From an uncultured Eubacteriales bacterium (GTDB lineage: Bacteria > Bacillota_I > Bacilli_A > RF39 > UBA660), in NCBI GenBank assembly GCA_905211265.1, contig CAJMAC010000018.1, forward strand, positions 1-22,726: a stretch of DNA of 22,726 bases, in the 5' to 3' direction. The notes beneath the pieces are model-generated. The model ran no database searches. It was not told the origin of the DNA and worked only from the letters and a program-made list of their open reading frames with translations. The position numbers were made by a program, and so were the translations under genes. Of the stretch, positions 1 through 7,913 are shown piece by piece. Numbering within the stretch: the first letter of the stretch is position 1; each line of letters opens with the position of its first letter.

Positions 1-3
1 AAT

Positions 4-54
4 AAAAGTATAGATAAAATATCTAGTAATAGATAATTTTTGTCTATACTTTTT
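4..54 (+). terminator. Terminator-like hairpin directly before the first gene
   Basis: An 11-bp perfect stem (4-14 with 43-53) continues through A/T pairs and a G-T wobble to an inner stem (21-25 with 30-34), and T50-T54 forms a short U-tract. It is either the intrinsic terminator of a gene left of the window or an attenuator for the gene at 81. Only about 7 bases separate it from the Shine-Dalgarno site of that gene, and I see no good promoter in between. Confidence 0.7.
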
Positions 55-80
55 TGTCGTGTAAAGGAGTATAAGAAGTT

Positions 81-3000
81 ATGAGTAAATTTAAAATAAG
101 AGAAAGTTATTTATTATTATTAATAGTATTAGGATTAGTATCACTTGGAATATATACAACATATGCATTATTTACTGCATCTACTACAATAAATGATGTA
201 GTAGGTATAACTGCAACTCTAGATATTAATAAATCGTTAACCGAGTATGAAATAGTGGTAGTTGAACCAAACGAAACAAAATTAATTGAACTTAATGTAG
301 TTAATTCATATAATGATAGTATTTATTATGGTGCGTGGTATCAAATAGCATCAGGTAATAGTGATGATATACAAATAGGATTATATACTGAAAAGAATAG
401 TAATCCTAGTAGTGGTGCTTTAAGAGCAAATTCTTCAGTAACTTTACTTGCTGGAATAAAAAATAATAGTAATAGTAAAATAATTGTGTATATTGGCGTA
501 AAAGGAAGTTTGGAGCAAGACTTAAAGTTAGGAAATAATAGAAAGATTTTACCAAATAATTTTTCACCAATACTTTTAGTTACACCTGAGGAGTTAGAAA
601 AACACAAAACTACTGATGGTGATGTTTTCAATAAGACTTATTCTTGTACTAATGCAAAGGTTGAAGAAACATTACCGGCAGATACTTATGTTTTGCAAGT
701 ATGGGGCGCACAGGGAGGAAATTATAATACAACATATATTGGTGGTAAAGGTGGTTATTCAGAAGGAACTTTAACATTAAGTGCATCAACAAAGGTGTAT
801 GTATATGTTGGCTGCCAAGGTTCCACATATAATTCAACTACTGGTGGTACATCTGCTGGTGGGTTTAATGGGGGAGGTAGTGCTGTAACAGTATCGTATA
901 GTGGTACAACATCATATGTAACTGGTGGTGGCGGTGCTACAGATATAAGAATTGGTGAAGATAGTTTATATGCGAGGGTAATAGTAGCAGGAGGAGGTTC
1001 AGGTTCATCAAATAACAATTCTGGTTATTATGGTGGAGGAACAAGTGCTGGCTATGGAACAGCAGGTTATGGTGCAACTACTACTAGTGCGGGAACGAAC
1101 GGTTCGTTTGGTACAGGTGCGTCTGCTAATCCAAGTTCTACAAATTATAAATATGCATCTCCTGGTGGTGGAGGTGGCTGGTATGGTGGAGGAAGTTCTG
1201 GAACAAACAGAAGTGATTCAACTAATTATCGTACTTATACTGGTGGCGGCTCTGGTTATGTATATACTTCAGCTACTGCATCGAATTATCCAACTGGTAA
1301 CAAATTAAATTCAAGTTATTATTTAACTGACGCTACAACATATGCTGGAAATTCTTCTTTTTCTAGTATAACTGCTGGTAAAGAAACAGGACATTCAGGA
1401 AATGGATACGCTAAAATAGCTAATTTAGTTAAATATAATATTCCAGTTGTTAATGGTCTAACAGACTTGGAAGTTAATATTGGAAAGGATACATATAATT
1501 TATTAGCAGGTGTATCTGTTACTTGCAGTTCAACTGGAATATCATGTACATTAAATGGACCAGAAATAACTGATTTATCATCACTTCCAATTGGGGACAA
1601 TACAATTTACTATATTGTTGAAGAATCAAATGGAAATAAATATAAATATCCTAGGAAAGTAACTATATCAAAAAGTTGGGAATATACATCATCTGGAACA
1701 CGTCAACTAACACTAGGAAGGGGAGAATATAAATTAGAGGTATATGGCGCGAGTGGTGAAACAGCGAGTAGAATATCTGGTGGTAAAGGCGGATATTCAG
1801 TAGGAACACTAGCATTAAGTGAATCGACAAATATTTATGTTCATGTAGGAAATGTTGGAGCGAGTAAAGGCTATTATGATAGATATAGTGATGGAGATGA
1901 AAATGAGAAAGGTGCTGGTGGTGGTTCTTCTGATATAAGAATAAAACAAGATAGTTTATATGCCAGAGTAATTGTTGCTGGTGGTGGTGAAGGAGGACTT
2001 TATCAAAAAAATTATTCAAGCTATCCAGGTGCCTATGCAAGAGGTTATGATAATAGAGGCTATTCATTTGGAAATGGTGAAGCGAATTATGGATGTGGTG
2101 GAGGTTGGTATGGTGGATCACATGCAAGTGGTCTTACATACACTGGACAGTCAGCAGGTTCAGGTTATGCTTATAGCGAATCAACTGCATCTGCATATCC
2201 ATCAGGATGTTTATTAAATAGTAATTATTATTTAATAGATAGTGCAGTTTATTCAGGAGATACATCTACATGGCCAAGTACTAGAACTAAAGTAAGTAGT
2301 ACTTCAAATGGTGCAGTTGTAATAACTCAAACAAGAGCATATATTGATAGTGAAAAACCTATAATTTATGGTTTAGATGAAACTACTATAAATAGAGGTG
2401 GAAATTATAATGCAGAATTAATGGCAGGCGTAACTATTGCCTGTGCAACGGGAGATACTAGTTGTTCGATTGAAGGAACGGATATTGAAGATATATTTGC
2501 TATGCCATTGGGGAAAAATACAATTAATTATATAGCTAAGGATGGTACAGGTAATACATATGAATATTCTAGAATAATAAATATATATGAGGAGGACTAT
2601 TACACTACAAGTGGCACTTATACTTTTGATTTGAGAAAAGGAACCTATAAATTAGAAGTCTATGGAGCAAGTGGTGAAACAGTAAGTGGAATATCTGGAG
2701 GTAATGGTGGATATTCTATTGGTACATTAATATTGAATGAAATAACAGATATTTACATTCACGTAGGAAATGTTGGAGCGAGTAAAGGCTATTATGATAG
2801 ATATAGTGATGGAGATGAAAATGAGAAAGGTGCTGGTGGTGGTTCTTCTGATATAAGAATAAAACAAGATAGTTTATATGCCAGAGTAATTGTTGCTGGT
2901 GGTGGTGAAGGAGGACTTTATCAAAAAAATTATTCAAGCTATCCAGGTGCCTATGCAAGAGGTTATGATAATAGAGGCTATTCATTTGGAAATGGTGAAG

Positions 3001-3260
3001 CGAATTATGGATGTGGTGGAGGTTGGTATGGTGGATCACATGCAAGTGGTCTTACATACACTGGACAGTCAGCAGGTTCAGGTTATGCTTATAGCGAATC
3101 AACTGCATCTGCATATCCATCAGGATGTTTATTAAATAGTAATTATTATTTAATAGATAGTGCAGTTTATTCAGGAGATACATCTACATGGCCAAGCACT
3201 AGAACTAAAGTAAGTAGTACTTCAAATGGTGCAGTTATTATTACTAAACTTTCTGATTAA
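81..3260 (+). CDS. Large secreted/anchored glycine-rich repeat protein, TasA/SipW-like N-terminus
   Basis: A 1059-residue surface protein. Start ATG 81 follows AAAGGAG at 63-69. Residues 9-35 are a hydrophobic segment ending in TTYALFTAS, like SipW-dependent (TasA/CalY-type) signal sequences, followed by a beta-rich domain to about 180. Three glycine-rich domains follow (about 185-455, 535-752 and 840-1059), with GGKGGYS, GGGATDIRI/GGGSSDIRI, YARVIVAGGG and GGGWYGG motifs resembling the Gly_rich family related to the ALK/LTK glycine-rich domain. Between them lie two ~75-residue Ig-like modules (about 459-533 and 757-832), each with a Cys pair (TCSSTGISC, ACATGDTSC) that may form a disulfide. 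No LPXTG motif or C-terminal membrane segment is visible. A role in adhesion, matrix or cell surface is inferred. It is likely monocistronic, with a terminator at 3270-3300. Confidence 0.8.
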   Translation: MSKFKIRESYLLLLIVLGLVSLGIYTTYALFTASTTINDVVGITATLDINKSLTEYEIVVVEPNETKLIELNVVNSYNDSIYYGAWYQIASGNSDDIQIGLYTEKNSNPSSGALRANSSVTLLAGIKNNSNSKIIVYIGVKGSLEQDLKLGNNRKILPNNFSPILLVTPEELEKHKTTDGDVFNKTYSCTNAKVEETLPADTYVLQVWGAQGGNYNTTYIGGKGGYSEGTLTLSASTKVYVYVGCQGSTYNSTTGGTSAGGFNGGGSAVTVSYSGTTSYVTGGGGATDIRIGEDSLYARVIVAGGGSGSSNNNSGYYGGGTSAGYGTAGYGATTTSAGTNGSFGTGASANPSSTNYKYASPGGGGGWYGGGSSGTNRSDSTNYRTYTGGGSGYVYTSATASNYPTGNKLNSSYYLTDATTYAGNSSFSSITAGKETGHSGNGYAKIANLVKYNIPVVNGLTDLEVNIGKDTYNLLAGVSVTCSSTGISCTLNGPEITDLSSLPIGDNTIYYIVEESNGNKYKYPRKVTISKSWEYTSSGTRQLTLGRGEYKLEVYGASGETASRISGGKGGYSVGTLALSESTNIYVHVGNVGASKGYYDRYSDGDENEKGAGGGSSDIRIKQDSLYARVIVAGGGEGGLYQKNYSSYPGAYARGYDNRGYSFGNGEANYGCGGGWYGGSHASGLTYTGQSAGSGYAYSESTASAYPSGCLLNSNYYLIDSAVYSGDTSTWPSTRTKVSSTSNGAVVITQTRAYIDSEKPIIYGLDETTINRGGNYNAELMAGVTIACATGDTSCSIEGTDIEDIFAMPLGKNTINYIAKDGTGNTYEYSRIINIYEEDYYTTSGTYTFDLRKGTYKLEVYGASGETVSGISGGNGGYSIGTLILNEITDIYIHVGNVGASKGYYDRYSDGDENEKGAGGGSSDIRIKQDSLYARVIVAGGGEGGLYQKNYSSYPGAYARGYDNRGYSFGNGEANYGCGGGWYGGSHASGLTYTGQSAGSGYAYSESTASAYPSGCLLNSNYYLIDSAVYSGDTSTWPSTRTKVSSTSNGAVIITKLSD
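1845..2318 (+). repeat. Intragenic direct repeat, copy 1
   Basis: By eye this 474-bp block matches 2763-3236 at an offset of 918 bp with a single mismatch (T2279 versus C3197). It encodes residues 589-746. The sequence just outside both edges diverges clearly although the encoded domain continues. Confidence 0.92.
2763..3236 (+). repeat. Intragenic direct repeat, copy 2
   Basis: Second copy of the block at 1845-2318, encoding residues 895-1052, the end of the third glycine-rich domain. Near identity including silent positions implies a recent duplication or gene conversion. Confidence 0.92.
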
Positions 3261-3269
3261 CAAATAAGG

Positions 3270-3300
3270 ATATAGAAAGAAATTTCTATATTTTTCTTTT
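3270..3300 (+). terminator. Intrinsic terminator of the glycine-rich gene
   Basis: Perfect 8-bp stem TATAGAAA / TTTCTATA (3271-3278 with 3283-3290) closed by a GAAA tetraloop and followed by TTTTTCTTTT. Confidence 0.88.
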
Positions 3301-3347
3301 CTATAATTAAAAAATATGATAAAATTAAATAAAGGAGATGCATATTT

Positions 3348-3689
3348 ATGGAAATAAAAGAATTTAAAGTACCTTTATATAAAGATGAAAAGGGAAATAA
3401 ATATATAAGTACTAGACATATAAATGAAGGAATTAATGGCAAAGAAATTGGGGAAAAGGATTTTTTTGATACTGGTAATATACAAGGAGAAATAAAGAAA
3501 GATAATATTATAGATTTATCTTCATACAAATCTAGTATTGATGATAAAGATGAAATTATGCCTTTTGAAGAAGAACCAACATTGGAAGATGAATTAAGAC
3601 TAATGCTTTTACAATTAAAAAAATGTATTAAAGATGATACTAAAATAATTGGTGTTAAAAAGAATAATGATAGGGGTAGATCAAGATGA
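3348..3689 (+). CDS. Small hypothetical protein, first gene of the rsmE operon
   Basis: A 113-residue soluble, highly charged protein that I do not recognise. Start ATG 3348 follows AAAGGAG at 3331-3337, and a possible -10 (TATGAT, 3315-3320) lies upstream. The first 25 residues look structured (KEFKVPLYKDEKGNKYIST). The middle is acidic and probably disordered, and a leucine-rich helix near 78-95 (LEDELRLMLLQLKKCIK) could mediate oligomerisation. There is no signal peptide or membrane segment. It ends in TGA, overlapping the next start by 4 bases, so the genes are probably translationally coupled with the 72-residue protein and rsmE. No function can be assigned. Confidence 0.72.
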   Translation: MEIKEFKVPLYKDEKGNKYISTRHINEGINGKEIGEKDFFDTGNIQGEIKKDNIIDLSSYKSSIDDKDEIMPFEEEPTLEDELRLMLLQLKKCIKDDTKIIGVKKNNDRGRSR

Positions 3690-3904
3690 AATATGAAACT
3701 AATGATATAATAACTTTAACTGATAATAGAGAGTTTAAAGTTATTAAGGAACTAAATATTGGAGATATAGAATTTTTATATTTAAAAAATAATAAAATTG
3801 ATGAATATACAATAGTAAAAGTAATTCAAGATAAAATATATAATTTAACTAATGGTGAATTATCTAAAGTATTAGCTAGTATGTTACTAAGGAGTTATTA
3901 CTAA
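3686..3904 (+). CDS. Small hypothetical protein between two coupled genes
   Basis: A 72-residue protein with a beta-rich pattern (DIITLTDNREFKVIKEL, DIEFLYLKN, EYTIVKVIQDKIYNL), resembling in style the small DUF1292-like proteins of Bacillota, though I cannot confirm membership. Start ATG 3686 overlaps the upstream stop (ATGA) and has AGGGGT about 8 bases before it. Its TAA stop shares one base with the rsmE start (TAATG). The tight coupling on both sides supports it being a real gene despite its size. No function can be assigned. Confidence 0.72.
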   Translation: MKYETNDIITLTDNREFKVIKELNIGDIEFLYLKNNKIDEYTIVKVIQDKIYNLTNGELSKVLASMLLRSYY

Positions 3905-4614
3905 TGCAAAGATATTTTGCTAAAAATATAGAAGAAAATAAAATAACTTTATCTAATTCAGATATGCATCATATTAAAAATGTAATGCGTATGAAGGAAA
4001 ATGATAAAGTTGAAGTAGTATATGATAAGAAAACTTATTTATGTAATTTAGATAATAACTTAGAATTACATATTGATGCAGTTATTAATGAAGATAAAGA
4101 ATTACCAAAAGAAATAATTGCTATAATAGGTTTAGTTAAGGAACAAAAGATGGATTTAGTATTACAAAAGTTAACTGAACTTGGTGTAAGTAAAATAATA
4201 CCTGTTAATATGGAAAGAAGTATAGTTAAATTAGATACAAAAAAAGAAGACAAGAAATTAATTAGATGGAATACTATATGTAAAGAAGCAAGTGAACAAT
4301 CTAAAAGAAATACTATTCCTATCGTTACTAATGTAATTAATTTTAAAGATATTATAAATATTGAAGCAGATTTAAAGTTATGTTGCTCTGTTAGTGAAAA
4401 AGATAATATAATTAGTAATTATCTATCAAATAATAATTATAATAGTGTATCTTTTGTAATTGGGCCAGAAGGTGGTCTTACTTTAAAGGAAGAAAATTAT
4501 TTAAAAGAAAATAATTATAATTTAGTATCACTAGGTAGTTTAGTATTTCGTATGGAAACGGCATGTATTTATATGGCTAGTATATTAAATTATGAAACAA
4601 ATAAAAATAGATAG
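3904..4614 (+). CDS. rsmE: 16S rRNA m3U1498 methyltransferase RsmE
   Basis: SPOUT-class methyltransferase that methylates N3 of U1498 in 16S rRNA using S-adenosylmethionine. The 236-residue length is normal for the family. An N-terminal PUA-like domain (HHIKNVMRMKENDKVEVVYD) is followed by the SPOUT domain: GLVKEQKMDLVLQKLTELGV near 78-97, the EASEQSKR segment near 130, the SAM-binding GPEGG loop near 187-191, and SLGSLVFRMETACIYMASIL near the C-terminus, where most relatives have LGxxILRxETA. AAGGAG at 3889-3894 is well placed for ATG 3904. It is the last gene of a three-gene operon. In many Bacillota the partner upstream is prmA, which is absent here. Confidence 0.95.
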   Translation: MQRYFAKNIEENKITLSNSDMHHIKNVMRMKENDKVEVVYDKKTYLCNLDNNLELHIDAVINEDKELPKEIIAIIGLVKEQKMDLVLQKLTELGVSKIIPVNMERSIVKLDTKKEDKKLIRWNTICKEASEQSKRNTIPIVTNVINFKDIINIEADLKLCCSVSEKDNIISNYLSNNNYNSVSFVIGPEGGLTLKEENYLKENNYNLVSLGSLVFRMETACIYMASILNYETNKNR

Positions 4615-4640
4615 TAATCATATAGTACTATCTTTTCTTT
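4610..4640 (+). terminator. rsmE: Intrinsic terminator of the rsmE operon
   Basis: Stem GATAGTA / TACTATC (4610-4616 with 4626-4632) overlaps the rsmE stop codon and is followed by TTTTCTTT. Confidence 0.82.
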
Positions 4641-4726
4641 GAGGAAATATTTAATTAGTAATATTTTATCATATAGATAAGTAAAAGTAAATAAAAAAAT
4701 TAAATATTAAATCATAAATTTTTTTT

Positions 4727-4800
4727 GGTAAAAAAAGGTAATAAAAATATGTAAAAAATATGTCAAATTTACTTGATATTAAATGGAATTATGATAGAAT
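4727..4800 (+). promoter_or_regulatory. lon promoter region with tandem GGTAA repeats
   Basis: A likely sigma-A promoter lies here: TTTACT (4768-4773) with TATGAT, or TTGATA with TAGAAT, in both cases with a 16-base spacer. Just upstream are GGTAAAA (4727-4733) and GGTAATA (4737-4743), spaced exactly 10 bases, then GTAAAA (4751) and GTCAAA (4762). The 10-base heptad spacing recalls CtsR operators (GGTCAAA-N3-GGTCAAA), but the central C is missing in most units, so this is only a candidate heat-shock operator. Confidence 0.4.
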
Positions 4801-4819
4801 AAGTAATCAGAAAAGGAAG

Positions 4820-4868
4820 TGATTTATTTTATTAATGTTGTTACTAATTAATAAGATAAATCATTTTT
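4820..4868 (+). promoter_or_regulatory. lon: Terminator-like hairpin in the lon leader (possible attenuator)
   Basis: A 17-bp stem with one G-U wobble (4820-4836 with 4847-4863), a 10-base loop and TTTTT at 4864-4868. It sits between the promoter and the lon ribosome-binding site (GGAGGG, 4873-4878), so it can terminate transcripts before lon or shape translation. A tiny frame GTG 4819 to TAA (10 codons) spans the left arm and loop, but its Shine-Dalgarno spacing is poor. Confidence 0.6.
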
Positions 4869-4883
4869 ATATGGAGGGATATT

Positions 4884-7181
4884 ATGGTAGAAACTAATTT
4901 ACCTGTTATGTTTTTAAAAGATCAAACATTATTACCATATAATGAGTTAAGATTAGAATTTACTAGTGAAACAGATAAGTTAATTTTAAATACTTCTGAA
5001 TCTTATCATGATTCTTATTTATTGCTTGTTAATTTATCTGACCCTCTTGAAGTAAATCCAACGCTTAGAGAATTACCTAAGGTTGCCATATTAGGTAAAA
5101 TTAAATCTAAGATAGAATTACCTAATGGTATTGTAAGAGTAGTATTAGTAGGTATTGATAGGGTTGAAGTATTAAATTATGTAGAAAATGAAAATAATAA
5201 TTTTGAAGCTTTTGTTATTCCTACCAAAGAATATGATTATGATTCAAGTGAAGCTTTAGCATTAAAAAGAATATTACTTAGAAATTTAGAATTATATATT
5301 GAATTATCTAGTTATATGAGTAATAATGTTATGGGTAGAATTGAAGGAATAAATAATTTAAGCAGAATAACCGATATTATAGTAGATGAATTACCAATAG
5401 ATTATTCAAATAAATTAAAGTATGTAACAATGATTAATCCAATGAATAGAGTTCGTGCAATTATTGAAACTTTAAATAAAGAGATAGAAACAATAAGATT
5501 AGAGAATACTTTAGAAGATGAACTTAAAGTAAGACTTGAACAAAGTCAAAAAGATTATGTATTAAAAGAAAAATTAAAATTAATTAAAGAAGAACTTGGA
5601 GAATTTGACTTAAAAGATGACGATGTTGTTAAATTAAAAGAAAATTTAGATAAAATGGTTATACCTAACAATATTAGAAAAAGATTAGAAGATGAAATAA
5701 AAAGATATGAAATGACTCCATCATCTTCCCCAGAACTTACTGTAGTTAGAAATTATATTGATTGGTTAATGAATTTACCCTGGTATAAAAATACTAAAGA
5801 TAACTATAATTTAGAAAAAATAGAAGAATCTTTGAATGAATCACATTATGGCTTATTTAAGGTAAAAGAAAGAATATTGGAATATATTGCAGTATCTAAA
5901 AATACTAAAAATAAAGTAAGTCCTATAATATGTTTTGTAGGTCCACCGGGAGTAGGTAAAACATCTTTAGCTAAATCTATTGCTAAATCACTAAATAAAA
6001 AGTTTGTTAAAATTAGTGTTGGTGGGATGAATGATGACTCTGAAATTGTAGGGCATCGTAGAACTTATATAGGAAGTAATCCTGGTAAAATTATTCAAGC
6101 AATGAAAAAAGCAGGCACAAATAATCCAGTATTCTTAATTGATGAAATAGATAAATTAACTAAAGATTATAGATCAGATCCTGCATCTTGTTTACTTGAT
6201 GTATTAGATAGAGAACAAAATAGTATGTTTGTAGATAATTATATTGAAGAAGAATATGATTTATCTAAGGTAATGTTTATATTAACGGCGAATAATTCAA
6301 ATGATATACCTGAAGCTCTTAGAGATAGATTAGAGATAATTAATTTACCTAGTTATACATTAATTGAAAAACTAAATATTGCTAAAACACATTTAATTCC
6401 TAAGTTATTAAAAGAATATGATTTAAAGAATGTTACTATTACTGATGAAGCAATAAATAAAATAATTACTAATTATACAAAAGAATCTGGTGCAAGAGAA
6501 TTAAATAGATTATTATCTAGTGTTCTTAGAAAAATAATAGTAGATAAATTAAAAAATAAAAAAGATAAATATGTTATTGAAGTAGATGATGTAGAAAAAT
6601 ATTTAGGAATAGAAAAATATGTTACTTCTAAAAATAATAAAATTACTTCAACTGGAGTAATTAATGCTTTAGCATATACTCCATATGGTGGAGAAATATT
6701 AAGAGTAAGTTCAACTTGCTATAAAGGTGATAAAGATATAATAGTAACAGGATTACTTGGTGAATCAATGAAAGAAAGTGTAAGTGTTGCTTTATCTTAC
6801 ATAAAAACTAATTATAAATTATTTAATATAGATTATAAAATGTTTGATAATGATTTTCATATTCACTTTGAATCAGGTTCTATTCCAAAAGATGGACCTT
6901 CAGCAGGAGTTACAATAATTACTTCAATACTCAGTACATTAACTGATAAAGTAATAGATAGTAAAATAAGTATGACTGGAGAAGTTACTCTAAGAGGAGA
7001 TATTCTTCCAATTGGAGGATTAAAAGAAAAATTAATTGCTGCAAGTCAAAATAATATAAATATTGTATTTATACCAAAAGATAATATAAAAGACCTAGAA
7101 GATATAGATGTAGAACTACAAGAAAAAATTAAAATTATACCTGTTAGTAATTATATGGAAATATATAAAAAAATATTTTAA
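4884..7181 (+). CDS. lon: ATP-dependent Lon protease (LonA type)
   Basis: Cytoplasmic AAA+ serine protease that degrades misfolded and regulatory proteins. At 765 residues it is full length. The N-terminal substrate domain opens with LPVMFLKDQTLLPYNE and leads into a coiled-coil (about 190-275). In the AAA+ module Walker A GPPGVGKT is at 353-360 and Walker B FLIDEID at 417-423, with GHRRTYIG between them. The C-terminal protease domain has the catalytic Ser673 in KDGPSAG and Lys714 in GGLKEK, with the expected Ser-Lys spacing, so it should be active. GGAGGG supports ATG 4884. It is monocistronic, with a terminator at 7180, and its long leader with a hairpin suggests stress or attenuation control (inference). 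Confidence 0.97.
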   Translation: MVETNLPVMFLKDQTLLPYNELRLEFTSETDKLILNTSESYHDSYLLLVNLSDPLEVNPTLRELPKVAILGKIKSKIELPNGIVRVVLVGIDRVEVLNYVENENNNFEAFVIPTKEYDYDSSEALALKRILLRNLELYIELSSYMSNNVMGRIEGINNLSRITDIIVDELPIDYSNKLKYVTMINPMNRVRAIIETLNKEIETIRLENTLEDELKVRLEQSQKDYVLKEKLKLIKEELGEFDLKDDDVVKLKENLDKMVIPNNIRKRLEDEIKRYEMTPSSSPELTVVRNYIDWLMNLPWYKNTKDNYNLEKIEESLNESHYGLFKVKERILEYIAVSKNTKNKVSPIICFVGPPGVGKTSLAKSIAKSLNKKFVKISVGGMNDDSEIVGHRRTYIGSNPGKIIQAMKKAGTNNPVFLIDEIDKLTKDYRSDPASCLLDVLDREQNSMFVDNYIEEEYDLSKVMFILTANNSNDIPEALRDRLEIINLPSYTLIEKLNIAKTHLIPKLLKEYDLKNVTITDEAINKIITNYTKESGARELNRLLSSVLRKIIVDKLKNKKDKYVIEVDDVEKYLGIEKYVTSKNNKITSTGVINALAYTPYGGEILRVSSTCYKGDKDIIVTGLLGESMKESVSVALSYIKTNYKLFNIDYKMFDNDFHIHFESGSIPKDGPSAGVTIITSILSTLTDKVIDSKISMTGEVTLRGDILPIGGLKEKLIAASQNNINIVFIPKDNIKDLEDIDVELQEKIKIIPVSNYMEIYKKIF

Positions 7182-7217
7182 TCAAAGATTTCAAAAAAGT
7201 CTTTGATTTTTTTTTAT
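7180..7217 (+). terminator. lon: Intrinsic terminator of lon
   Basis: Stem 7180-7191 with 7197-7208 (core ATCAAAGA / TCTTTGAT), followed by a long T-run. The next gene's -35 element lies in the right arm. Confidence 0.9.
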
Positions 7218-7230
7218 TATGTGTTATAAT
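7203..7230 (+). promoter_or_regulatory. Sigma-A promoter with extended -10 for the 7259-8915 operon
   Basis: TTGATT (7203-7208), a 16-base spacer, then TGTTATAAT (7222-7230), an extended TGn plus consensus TATAAT. Transcription would start near 7236, about 23 bases before the start codon. Confidence 0.75.
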
Positions 7231-7258
7231 TAGTTTATGAATAGGGAAGGGTGTAAAT

Positions 7259-7894
7259 ATGTTAAGAGAATTAAGAGGAAATATTAGTGATCAAATCCAA
7301 GAAAAACAAATTAGAAAGCAAAAATTATTTGATGAAATCAGTAAAATTGATAGTGAACTATTAGAGTTAAATGAAATATTAGTTAAAATAGGTACAGATG
7401 ATGCATTTTTTAGAATTTCTCCGAATGAAGCTTTTGAAATATTAGATAGTTTAGGATATAAAGATAATAAAGAAAAATTAGAAATGTACGTAAACTTATT
7501 AACTGATAAAGATGTTAAATCAAAATCAAAAAAAGATACAAAAGAATTAAAGGAATCAAATGATAATAAATATATTGAAATAATTAATGGCAACTTTAAA
7601 AAAAATAAAGAAACAGTTCCATTAGATCAAAATAAAAAATTTAAAAAAATAATAAAATTTATGGACTCTACATTTAAACACGATAACTATTATTATTTTG
7701 TAAATGGTGTAAAAGTTAGTAAATTTAGGCTATTTTATAATTTAATAAGTTTACTCGAAAATAAATATAAAGATGATGAAATAATCGATGTTTTTAATAC
7801 TGCATTTTGTTATAGAAATGTTAAGGATAATGAAAAAAATAAAGTATATGATGAACTTAAATTAATAGAAAAGAAGTTAGTTAGTTTAGTTTAG
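7259..7894 (+). CDS. Hypothetical coiled-coil protein, partner of the downstream hydrolase
   Basis: A 211-residue soluble protein that I do not recognise. Residues 1-45 are a predicted coiled-coil (DQIQEKQIRKQKLFDEISKIDSELLELNEIL), followed by a short segment (about 50-85) and a lysine-rich, low-complexity linker (about 88-125). A C-terminal helical part contains FVNGVKVSKFRLFYNLISLLE and ends in another helix. There is no signal peptide or membrane span, and no Trp. ATG 7259 has GGGAAGGG upstream and its own extended -10 promoter. Nineteen bases separate it from the next gene, which has a strong AAGGAGGT site, so the two form an operon. A chaperone or secretion-partner role is possible from position only. 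Confidence 0.75.
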   Translation: MLRELRGNISDQIQEKQIRKQKLFDEISKIDSELLELNEILVKIGTDDAFFRISPNEAFEILDSLGYKDNKEKLEMYVNLLTDKDVKSKSKKDTKELKESNDNKYIEIINGNFKKNKETVPLDQNKKFKKIIKFMDSTFKHDNYYYFVNGVKVSKFRLFYNLISLLENKYKDDEIIDVFNTAFCYRNVKDNEKNKVYDELKLIEKKLVSLV

Positions 7895-7913
7895 CTTTTA
7901 AGGAGGTAATCTA

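Noticed and set aside
1663..3045. Long minus-strand frames rich in His and Leu
   Set aside because: They mirror the glycine-rich codons of the plus-strand gene, appear twice only because of the direct repeat, and have no Shine-Dalgarno site.
3687..3689. Mycoplasma-type code with TGA as Trp
   Set aside because: TGA ends genes at 3687-3689 and 22564-22566, and Trp is encoded by TGG throughout.
4727..4767. Firm CtsR operator before lon
   Set aside because: Only one heptad pair has the right spacing and the conserved central C is missing, so it is kept only as a low-confidence candidate.
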